NCBI GenBank assembly: GCA_002417905.1
Contig: DIDB01000128.1
Span: 1-5,348 of the forward strand
From: Pseudomonadaceae bacterium UBA5811
GTDB lineage: Bacteria; Pseudomonadota; Gammaproteobacteria; Pseudomonadales; Pseudomonadaceae
Length of the DNA: 5,348 bases
Reading direction: 5' to 3'
In this document: piece after piece, positions 1 through 5,348 of the stretch
Numbering within the stretch: position 1 is the stretch's first letter
Layout of the letters: each line of letters begins with the position of its first letter
Position numbers and translations under genes: made by a program
The notes under the pieces: generated by a model
What the model was told of the DNA's origin: nothing
Database searches by the model: none
Seen by the model: the letters and a program-made list of their open reading frames with translations, nothing else

Positions 1-1
1 G

Positions 2-715
<714 letters not shown>

Positions 716-743
716 GTTTCGCGCAGTTTCTTCAGGCAGCCAG

Positions 744-774
744 AACCCCGGCCATTGAGCCGGGGTTTTGTTTT
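744..774 (+). terminator. Intrinsic terminator after lpd
   Basis: A perfect 9-bp stem pairs AACCCCGGC (744-752) with GCCGGGGTT (759-767) around a 6-nt loop. The T-rich run TTTTGTTTT overlaps and follows the 3' arm. It begins 28 nt after the lpd stop codon. There is no long A-run on the 5' side, so it should work mainly on the plus strand, separating lpd from htpG. Confidence 0.9.
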
Positions 775-818
775 GGGCAGGAAATGGCCGGTGGCGGGCC
801 AGTACTTTTGCATAATGC

Positions 819-846
819 CTTGAAATTTCTGATCAGAACCCCATTT
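819..846 (+). promoter_or_regulatory. Heat-shock (sigma-32/RpoH) promoter of htpG
   Basis: CTTGAAA at 819-825 matches the sigma-32 -35 consensus. CCCCATTT at 839-846 matches the -10 consensus CCCCATNT. The spacer is 13 nt, within the range seen for RpoH promoters in enterobacteria and pseudomonads. Transcription would start near 852-854, giving a leader of about 55 nt before htpG. The gene downstream is a classic RpoH-regulon member, which supports the call. The promoter lies beyond the lpd terminator, so htpG is probably an independent heat-inducible unit. No equally good sigma-70 promoter is visible in this gap. Confidence 0.9.
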
Positions 847-856
847 CGCAGAAACT

Positions 857-899
857 GCCGTCTAGCCAGAACGGCTCCGGTTACCGACGATATGGAGTC
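857..899 (+). promoter_or_regulatory. htpG leader with two competing hairpins, one covering the ribosome-binding site (speculative)
   Basis: Within the predicted leader, GCCGT (857-861) can pair with ACGGC (871-875) across a 9-nt loop. Alternatively, GGCTCC (873-878) can pair with GGAGTC (894-899), six pairs including one G-U, and hide the Shine-Dalgarno GGAG at 894-897. The two stems share bases 873-875 and so exclude each other. The pairing is seen directly. A role as an RNA thermometer or other translational switch is inference. The stems are short, and pairings of this size also occur by chance. It does not resemble a fourU element. Confidence 0.3.
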
Positions 900-907
900 T
901 GATTGAA

Positions 908-2812
908 ATGAGTGTGGAAACTCAAAAAGAAACGCTGGGCTTCCAGACCGAAGTGAAGCAGCTGCTGCATCTGATGATTCACTCCCTGTATTCCAACAAG
1001 GAGATTTTCCTGCGCGAGCTGATTTCCAATGCTTCGGATGCTGCAGACAAGCTGCGCTTTGAAAGCCTGGCGCATCCGGAACTGCTGGGGCAGGACTCTG
1101 AGCTGAGAATCCGGGTCAGCTTTGACAAGGATGCCCGGACACTTACGGTTGAGGACAATGGTATCGGCATGAGCCGGGATGAGGTGATTACCCATCTGGG
1201 AACCATTGCCCGCTCCGGTACCGCTGACTTCCTGAAAAACCTCACCGGCGACCAGAAAAAGGATTCAAACCTGATCGGCCAGTTCGGGGTAGGTTTTTAC
1301 TCGGCCTTTATTGTGGCTGACCAGGTGGATGTCTATACCCGCCGGGCCGGTCTGCCGGAAGCTGAAGGGGTACACTGGTCCTCAAAAGGCGAGGGCGAGT
1401 TTGATGTGGCCTCCATTGATCGTCCGGAGCGGGGCACCCGGATTGTCCTGCATCTGAAAAAGGATGAGGACGAGTTCGCTGATGGCTGGCGGTTGCGCAA
1501 TATCATCAAGAAGTATTCGGATCATATTGCCTTGCCTATCGAGCTGCCCATCGAGCTGCAGGGCGAGGAAAAAGATCAGCCGGCAGAGCCGGAGTGGGAG
1601 ACGGTCAACCGCGCCAGCGCCCTGTGGACCCGGCCACGGACCGAGGTCACGGATGACGAGTACACGGAATTTTACAAGCACATTTCACATGACTTTGAGG
1701 CACCGCTGGCCTGGAGTCACAACCGGGTAGAGGGCAAGCTGGAATATACTTCCCTGCTGTATGTCCCGGCCCGGGCACCCTATGACCTGTATCAGCGGGA
1801 GGCGCCCCGGGGGCTGAAGCTGTATGTGCAGCGGGTCTTTATCATGGACCAGGCCGACCAGTTCCTGCCGCTCTACCTGCGCTTCATCAAGGGGGTTGTG
1901 GACTCCAACGACCTGTCGCTGAACGTTTCCCGCGAGATCCTGCAAAAAGATCCGGTCATCGACTCCATGCGCTCGGCCCTGACCAAACGTGTGCTGGATA
2001 TGCTGGAAAAGCTGGCGAAGAACGAGCCGGAAAAATACAGGGATTTCTGGAAAAACTTTGGCCAGGTTCTCAAGGAAGGTCCGGCGGAAGATTTTGCCAA
2101 CCGTGAAAAAGTGGCCAGCCTGCTGCGCTTTGCTTCAACTCATGGGGAGGGTGGCGAGCAGAATGTTGCACTGGATGACTACATTGGCCGGATGCAGGAA
2201 GGACAGGACAAGATTTACTTCCTGACAGGGGATTCTTACGGTCAGGTCAGGAGCAGTCCGCATCTGGAAGTGTTCCGCAAAAAAGGCATTGAAGTGCTGC
2301 TGATGACCGACCGTATCGACGAGTGGCTGATGGGCTATCTCAACGAATACTCGGGCAAGCAGTTTGTCGACATTACCCGGGGCGATCTGGATCTGGGCCC
2401 GCTGGACAGCGAAGAAGACAAGAAAGCCCAGGAGGAAGTGGCCAAAACCCGGGAAGGACTGGTCGAGCGGCTGAAAGCAGTGCTGAAAGACCAGGTGGCG
2501 GATATCCGGGTTTCGCATCGTCTGACCGAGTCCCCGGCCATCCTGGCGATTGGTGAGCAGGACCTGGGTATCCAGATGCGGCAGATTCTGGAAGCCAGTG
2601 GCCAGAAGGTGCCTGATAGCAAGCCGGTCTTCGAGATCAATCCACAGCACCCGCTGATTGAAAAACTGGATGCCGAGCCGGATGAAGACCGTTTTGCCGA
2701 TCTGTCCTGGATCCTGTTTGACCAGGCGGCGCTGGCAGCCGGGGATACCCTGAAGGATCCGGCCAGTTATGTGCAGCGCCTGAACCGCCTGCTGCTGGAG
2801 TTGTCGGCCTGA
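908..2812 (+). CDS. htpG: Chaperone protein HtpG (bacterial Hsp90)
   Basis: This is an ATP-dependent cytosolic homodimeric chaperone that remodels late folding intermediates, usually together with the DnaK system. It has 634 residues, against 624 in E. coli. The N-terminal GHKL ATPase domain (about 1-220) is complete: [15 protein letters not shown] carries the catalytic Glu37 and Asn41, DNGIGM spans 83-88, the lid region GTIARSGT starts at 98, and [11 protein letters not shown] spans 124-134. The middle domain (about 235-505) contains LNVSREILQ with Arg342, equivalent to the ATP-contacting Arg336 of E. coli. The C-terminal dimerisation domain (about 515-634) is full length and, as in bacteria, has no eukaryotic MEEVD tail. 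The ATG at 908 has GGAG at 894-897, 10 nt upstream, and matches the family N-terminus ([28 protein letters not shown]). Expression is expected from the RpoH promoter upstream. The gene converges on fabB across a shared terminator. Confidence 0.98.
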   Translation: MSVETQKETLGFQTEVKQLLHLMIHSLYSNKEIFLRELISNASDAADKLRFESLAHPELLGQDSELRIRVSFDKDARTLTVEDNGIGMSRDEVITHLGTIARSGTADFLKNLTGDQKKDSNLIGQFGVGFYSAFIVADQVDVYTRRAGLPEAEGVHWSSKGEGEFDVASIDRPERGTRIVLHLKKDEDEFADGWRLRNIIKKYSDHIALPIELPIELQGEEKDQPAEPEWETVNRASALWTRPRTEVTDDEYTEFYKHISHDFEAPLAWSHNRVEGKLEYTSLLYVPARAPYDLYQREAPRGLKLYVQRVFIMDQADQFLPLYLRFIKGVVDSNDLSLNVSREILQKDPVIDSMRSALTKRVLDMLEKLAKNEPEKYRDFWKNFGQVLKEGPAEDFANREKVASLLRFASTHGEGGEQNVALDDYIGRMQEGQDKIYFLTGDSYGQVRSSPHLEVFRKKGIEVLLMTDRIDEWLMGYLNEYSGKQFVDITRGDLDLGPLDSEEDKKAQEEVAKTREGLVERLKAVLKDQVADIRVSHRLTESPAILAIGEQDLGIQMRQILEASGQKVPDSKPVFEINPQHPLIEKLDAEPDEDRFADLSWILFDQAALAAGDTLKDPASYVQRLNRLLLELSA

Positions 2813-2827
2813 TGCGGCATCTGCAAT

Positions 2828-2855
2828 AAAAACGGCGCCTCAGGGCGCCGTTTTT
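2828..2855. terminator. Bidirectional intrinsic terminator between convergent htpG and fabB
   Basis: AAAAACGGCGCC (2828-2839) and GGCGCCGTTTTT (2844-2855) are perfect 12-nt inverted repeats around a 4-nt loop TCAG. The GC core is 7 bp, flanked by five A on one side and five T on the other, so each strand reads as a GC hairpin followed by a U-tract. It lies 15 nt after the htpG stop and 10 nt after the fabB stop and fills most of the 53-bp gap. It should stop both transcripts and limit antisense readthrough. Confidence 0.95.
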
Positions 2856-2865
2856 GTTCCGGGCC

Positions 2866-4083
2866 TCAGCCCTGCCAGCGTTTGAACACCAGGGTAGCGT
2901 TGGTGCCGCCAAAGCCGAAGCTGTTGCTCATGACGGTATTTAACGTCACATTTTCACGGGTCGTGGTGGCGATCGGCAGATCAGCCACATCCGGATCCAG
3001 CTCTTCGATATTGGCCGAGCCGGCAATAAAGCCGCCTTCCATCATCAGCAGGGAGTAGATGGTTTCCTGAACTCCGGCAGCACCCAGCGAGTGGCCGGAC
3101 AGGCTCTTGGTCGAGCTGATGGTTGGGATCTGCTCACTGAATACGGCACGGATAGCTTTGGCTTCAGCCACATCACCCACGGGTGTCGAGGTGCCATGGG
3201 TATTGATGTAGTCCAGTGGCCCTTCGACGGTGCTGAGGGCCAGCTGCATGCAGCGGGTCGCGCCTTCACCACTGGGGGCCACCATGTCGTAGCCGTCGGA
3301 AGTCGCACCATAGCCTACAATTTCGGCATAGATTCTGGCACCACGCCGGAGGGCGTGCTCCAGCTCTTCCAGTACCACAATGCCGCCGCCGCCAGCGATT
3401 ACAAAACCATCCCGTTTGGCATCATAGGCCCGGGAGGCTTTCTCCGGGGTGGCGTTGTACTGGGTGGACAGGGCACCCATGGCATCAAACAGGCAGCTCT
3501 GGCTCCAGTTTTCCTCTTCGCCACCGCCCGCAAAAATGATGTCCTGCTTGCCCATCTGGATCTGCTCCATGGCCTGGCCAATGCAGTGGGCGCTGGTGGC
3601 GCAGGCGGACGAGATGGAGTAGCTGGCACCCTTGATCTGGAAAGGCGTCGCCAGGCAGGCTGACACCGTGCTGCCCATGGTCCGGGTAACCCGGTATGGG
3701 CCAATCCGCTTGACGCCCTTGTCCCGCAGGATGTCGATGGCTTCGATCTGGTTCAGGGTTGACGCGCCGCCCGAGCCGGCAATCAGGCCGGTCCGCGGGT
3801 TGGAGACCTGTTCCGGCGTCAGTCCGGAATCCTTGATGGCCTGCTCCATGGACAGATAGGCATAAGCCGCCGCATCCGCCATGAAGCGCATGATCTTGCG
3901 ATCAATCAGCTCTTCCAGGTTCAGGTTGACCGAGCCAGAAACCTGGCTGCGCAGCCCCATGTCCGCATAGGCCTGGTTAAAGCGGATTCCGGAGCGGGTA
4001 GCCCGCAGGTTGGCTGAGACGGTGTCTTTGTCATTGCCCAGGCAGGAGACAATGCCAAGGCCAGTGATCACGACGCGACGCAT
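2866..4083 (-). CDS. fabB: 3-oxoacyl-[acyl-carrier-protein] synthase I (beta-ketoacyl-ACP synthase I)
   Basis: This cytoplasmic decarboxylating condensing enzyme adds two carbons from malonyl-ACP to acyl-ACP. FabB is specifically needed to elongate the cis-3-decenoyl-ACP made by FabA, and so for unsaturated fatty acids. At 405 residues it matches E. coli FabB (406). The thiolase fold carries the Cys-His-His triad plus Lys: nucleophile Cys161 in [12 protein letters not shown], His296 in [11 protein letters not shown], Lys326 in [11 protein letters not shown] and His331. The glycine-rich [14 protein letters not shown] is near the C-terminus. [21 protein letters not shown] and [10 protein letters not shown] favour FabB over FabF, as does adjacency to fabA. 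The ATG at 4083 is chosen because it gives the family start [13 protein letters not shown] and has AAGGA at 4095-4091, 7 nt upstream. An in-frame TTG at 4098 would add five residues and lose that site. It is the second gene of the fabA-fabB operon, starting 11 nt after fabA. Confidence 0.97.
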   Translation of the reverse strand: MRRVVITGLGIVSCLGNDKDTVSANLRATRSGIRFNQAYADMGLRSQVSGSVNLNLEELIDRKIMRFMADAAAYAYLSMEQAIKDSGLTPEQVSNPRTGLIAGSGGASTLNQIEAIDILRDKGVKRIGPYRVTRTMGSTVSACLATPFQIKGASYSISSACATSAHCIGQAMEQIQMGKQDIIFAGGGEEENWSQSCLFDAMGALSTQYNATPEKASRAYDAKRDGFVIAGGGGIVVLEELEHALRRGARIYAEIVGYGATSDGYDMVAPSGEGATRCMQLALSTVEGPLDYINTHGTSTPVGDVAEAKAIRAVFSEQIPTISSTKSLSGHSLGAAGVQETIYSLLMMEGGFIAGSANIEELDPDVADLPIATTTRENVTLNTVMSNSFGFGGTNATLVFKRWQG

Positions 4084-4090
4084 GCGGATG

Positions 4091-4095
4091 TCCTT
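4091..4095 (-). promoter_or_regulatory. fabB ribosome-binding site touching the fabA stop codon
   Basis: Read on the minus strand, AAGGA lies 7 nt before the fabB ATG (4083-4081). Its first A is also the last base of the fabA TGA stop (4097-4095). A ribosome terminating on fabA therefore sits on the fabB initiation region, the usual geometry for translational coupling. The site also settles the fabB start in favour of ATG 4083 over the upstream TTG. Confidence 0.85.
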
Positions 4096-4610
4096 CAAAA
4101 GCTATCGGTGGTAGTGAACAGGCCGACGCGCAGGTTTTCGGCACTGTAGATTTCGCGACCATCGACACTGACCGTTCCATCGGCAATTCCGAGGATCAGT
4201 GAACGGTTGATGGTCCGGCGGATATTGATGTTGTACGTGACTTTTTTGGCTGTAGGCAGTACCTGGCCGAAGAATTTTACTTCACCGGCTCCGAGAGCAC
4301 GACCGCGGCCGGGGTTGCCCAGCCAGCCAAGATAGAAACCGACCAGCTGCCACATGGCATCCAGTCCGAGACAGCCGGGCATGACCGGGTCTCCGGGGAA
4401 GTGGCAGGCAAAAAACCAGAGGTCCGGGCTGATGTCCAGCTCGGCGATCAGTTCGCCCTTGCCGTATTTGCCGCCGGTCTGGCTGATATGGGTGATCCGG
4501 TCGACCATCAGCATATCGGGTGCTGGCAGTTGCGCATTACCGGGGCCGAACAGCTCTCCGCGGCTGCACTGCAGCAGCTCCTCCCGGGTAAAGGCGTTTT
4601 GTTTGGTCAT
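4095..4610 (-). CDS. fabA: 3-hydroxydecanoyl-[acyl-carrier-protein] dehydratase/isomerase
   Basis: This bifunctional cytoplasmic hot-dog-fold enzyme dehydrates 3-hydroxydecanoyl-ACP to trans-2-decenoyl-ACP and isomerises it to cis-3-decenoyl-ACP, the entry step to unsaturated fatty acids. At 171 residues it is one shorter than E. coli FabA. The catalytic His70 lies in [19 protein letters not shown] and the catalytic Asp84 in [18 protein letters not shown]. The [36 protein letters not shown] and C-terminal LRVGLF stretches are all family-typical and distinguish it from FabZ, which is shorter and lacks isomerase activity. The ATG at 4610 has GAGGA at 4621-4617, 6 nt upstream. The frame stays open to an ATG at 4709, but that start has no good ribosome-binding site and would add 33 atypical residues. 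fabA is the promoter-proximal gene of the operon with fabB, with which it works in one pathway branch. Confidence 0.97.
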   Translation of the reverse strand: MTKQNAFTREELLQCSRGELFGPGNAQLPAPDMLMVDRITHISQTGGKYGKGELIAELDISPDLWFFACHFPGDPVMPGCLGLDAMWQLVGFYLGWLGNPGRGRALGAGEVKFFGQVLPTAKKVTYNINIRRTINRSLILGIADGTVSVDGREIYSAENLRVGLFTTTDSF

Positions 4611-4751
4611 GCAATGTCCTCGGTAGTCCCTGTCATGGGGGCTGATACGCTGTCTGGCCCGTGACGGATGAAAAAGTCCTCGCCGGCCAGGGTGTTGCGG
4701 GGCAAACATCCAGATGGATTGCAGGGCCGCTGCCGGCGCTGCGGAGCGCGC
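4611..4751 (-). other. Untranslated leader of fabA (inferred)
   Basis: If transcription starts just downstream of the extended -10 at 4760-4752, the fabA mRNA has a leader of roughly 135 nt that encodes nothing I recognise. Its 5' end would form a 5-bp hairpin, GCGCT-CCGC-AGCGC (4749-4736 on the minus strand), which could protect the transcript. A second small dyad, ATCCA-GA-TGGAT on the plus strand, lies at 4708-4719. The ribosome-binding site GAGGA (4621-4617) is at the other end. No riboswitch or attenuator pattern (hairpin with U-tract, leader peptide) was recognised. Confidence 0.4.
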
Positions 4752-4760
4752 ATTCTAGCA
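4752..4760 (-). promoter_or_regulatory. Probable sigma-70 extended -10 promoter of fabA-fabB
   Basis: On the minus strand, positions 4760 to 4752 read TGCTAGAAT: a TGn extension directly before the hexamer TAGAAT, one mismatch from TATAAT. No good -35 hexamer is seen 16-18 nt upstream (the region there reads AACCCC-like), but extended -10 promoters tolerate this. It is the best promoter candidate upstream of fabA. The predicted start is near 4745. Confidence 0.55.
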
Positions 4761-4769
4761 CTGCTGTGC
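4758..4769. promoter_or_regulatory. Inverted repeat GCAC-N4-GTGC overlapping the fabA promoter
   Basis: On the plus strand GCAC (4758-4761), TGCT and GTGC (4766-4769) form a short palindrome. It shares bases with the TGn extension of the fabA -10 and runs into the spacer, where a bound repressor would block RNA polymerase. In other gammaproteobacteria the fabA/fabB promoters are controlled by TetR-family regulators (FabR in enterics, DesT in Pseudomonas) and by FadR. This dyad does not clearly match their sites as I remember them, so its regulator is unknown and it may be chance. Confidence 0.3.
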
Positions 4770-4819
4770 CACCCGGGGTTCATTCAGGGCGGATAAGCTG
4801 CTACATCTGGAATCGCGGC

Positions 4820-4848
4820 TTTCCGGGGCTGCCTGCCGGAAAACCGGC
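4820..4848. repeat. Overlapping dyads upstream of gpsA
   Basis: Two inverted repeats share bases. TTTCCGG (4820-4826) and CCGGAAA (4836-4842) form a 7-bp dyad with a 9-nt spacer. GCCGG (4835-4839) and CCGGC (4844-4848) form a 5-bp hairpin with an AAAA loop. They lie just upstream of the candidate gpsA -10 at 4861-4866, where a -35 element or an operator would be. No T-run follows on either strand, so neither looks like a terminator. Function is unknown. Confidence 0.4.
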
Positions 4849-4860
4849 GGTCAGGCCGCG

Positions 4861-4866
4861 TATACT
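4861..4866 (+). promoter_or_regulatory. Candidate -10 element of gpsA
   Basis: TATACT at 4861-4866 matches the sigma-70 -10 consensus at five of six positions and would place the transcript start near 4873, about 40 nt before the gpsA ATG. No convincing -35 lies 16-18 nt upstream, where the GC-rich dyads are found, so the promoter may be weak or activator-dependent. The call rests on this hexamer and its position only. Confidence 0.4.
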
Positions 4867-4912
4867 GTCCGGCGATGCCAGTCCGCTGGCCTGAACCTGA
4901 AAAGGGAGTTGC

Positions 4913-5348
4913 ATGAACACTTCATTACCGATTGCCGTTCTGGGCGGTGGCAGTTTTGGCACTGCCATTGCCAATCTGCTGGCCGAGAACGGGCAGCATG
5001 TCTTGCAGTGGATGCGCAATGAGCAGCAGGCCGAGACCATGCGTACTTTGCGGCAGAATCCGAACTACCTCAAGGGTATCCCCATCCATCCGGGTGTAGA
5101 GCCGCTCACTGATCTGGAGCGGACCCTGGCAGAAAGCGGTCTGGTGTTTGTGGCCCTGCCTTCCGGAGCCCTGCGCCAGGTCCTGCAGCCCTGGTCAGGG
5201 CGGCTGGCGGGCCGGGCACTGGTCAGTACCACCAAGGGGATCGAGGCCAGGACGTTCCGGCTGATGAGCCAGATTCTGGAAGAGATTGCCCCGGAAGCCA
5301 GAATCGGTGTGCTTTCCGGTCCCAATCTGGCCCGCGAGATTGCCGAAC
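4913..5348 (+). CDS. gpsA: Glycerol-3-phosphate dehydrogenase [NAD(P)+], N-terminal part; 3' end outside window
   Basis: This cytoplasmic enzyme reduces dihydroxyacetone phosphate to sn-glycerol 3-phosphate, the backbone for phospholipid synthesis. The window holds 145 full codons of a protein usually about 330-340 residues long. The Rossmann fold opens at once: [14 protein letters not shown] with the dinucleotide-binding GxGxxG at Gly11-Gly13-Gly16. Further family segments are [14 protein letters not shown] (49-62), [15 protein letters not shown] (77-91), [11 protein letters not shown] (105-115) and [15 protein letters not shown] (131-145), which leads into the second domain off the edge. 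The GGG rather than the E. coli-type GAG loop is what I recall from Pseudomonas GpsA. The ATG at 4913 has GGGAG at 4904-4908 with a short 4-nt gap. The gene diverges from fabA, linking backbone and acyl-chain supply. No frameshift is seen in the visible part. Confidence 0.96.
   Translation, partial: MNTSLPIAVLGGGSFGTAIANLLAENGQHVLQWMRNEQQAETMRTLRQNPNYLKGIPIHPGVEPLTDLERTLAESGLVFVALPSGALRQVLQPWSGRLAGRALVSTTKGIEARTFRLMSQILEEIAPEARIGVLSGPNLAREIAE

Noticed and set aside
811..816. CATAAT as a sigma-70 -10 for htpG
   Set aside because: No -35-like hexamer lies 16-18 nt upstream and the TG is out of register for an extended -10. The adjacent sigma-32 boxes fit far better.
1531..1560. Apparent small tandem duplication LPIELPIEL in HtpG
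   Set aside because: As I recall, Pseudomonas HtpG has LPIELP at the same place, so this looks like ordinary family sequence in the variable N/middle linker and not a recent repeat.
2135..2650. 171-residue open frame on the minus strand inside htpG
   Set aside because: It lies wholly opposite a strongly conserved htpG region, has no ribosome-binding site I can identify, and its protein shows no recognisable fold or motif. It is explained by the GC-biased codon positions of htpG.
3091..3663. 190-residue open frame on the plus strand inside fabB
   Set aside because: It is antisense to the catalytic core of fabB, has no recognisable motif and is rich in Gly and Ala, as expected from reading GC-rich codons backwards.
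4084..4098. Five-codon N-terminal extension of fabB from TTG at 4098
   Set aside because: The ATG at 4083 has a well-placed AAGGA and gives the N-terminus common to FabB proteins. The TTG offers neither.
4401..4664. Plus-strand open frames opposite fabA and its leader
   Set aside because: They lie opposite the conserved FabA N-terminal half, lack recognisable motifs and start signals, and several overlap each other in different frames.
4611..4709. 33-codon extension of fabA to ATG at 4709
   Set aside because: The added residues are basic, Pro/His-rich and unlike FabA, there is no good ribosome-binding site before 4709, and ATG 4610 has GAGGA at ideal spacing.

Overview
The window is housekeeping chromosome from a moderately GC-rich gammaproteobacterium, most likely of the Pseudomonadales/Oceanospirillales type. 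Two things point there. First, a linked fabA-fabB pair for anaerobic-type unsaturated fatty acid synthesis is present. Second, the Lpd, HtpG, FabA, FabB and GpsA sequences resemble the Pseudomonas versions closely: GpsA has the [18 protein letters not shown] start and Lpd ends in an [14 protein letters not shown] tail. These comparisons are from memory, and the species cannot be named from this window. No mobile element, CRISPR array, tRNA, rRNA or foreign-looking segment is visible.

Layout from left to right: the 3' half of a dihydrolipoamide dehydrogenase gene (lpd, + strand) ends at an intrinsic terminator. A 192-bp gap follows, holding a near-consensus heat-shock (sigma-32) promoter and a short leader, and then complete htpG (+), the bacterial Hsp90. 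htpG runs convergently into fabB. The two stop codons are 53 bp apart, and one symmetrical hairpin between them can terminate both transcripts. fabA and fabB lie on the minus strand as a tight two-gene operon, with fabA first and 11 nt between the genes; the fabB ribosome-binding site touches the fabA stop codon. A non-coding 302-bp region then separates fabA from divergently transcribed gpsA (+), which is cut by the right edge. This region carries a probable extended -10 promoter for fabA, a candidate -10 for gpsA and several dyads that could be operators.

Functionally, fabA and fabB form the branch that introduces and keeps the cis double bond during fatty acid synthesis. gpsA makes sn-glycerol 3-phosphate, the backbone onto which acyl chains are loaded, so the right half is a membrane phospholipid supply cluster. 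lpd provides the E3 subunit of 2-oxoacid dehydrogenases, and htpG is an independent heat-shock gene with its own promoter and terminator.

I found no convincing new biological system. The points most worth a second look are regulatory: the sigma-32 promoter with a leader that could pair with the htpG Shine-Dalgarno, the shared bidirectional terminator, the coupled fabA-fabB junction, and the dyads between fabA and gpsA.
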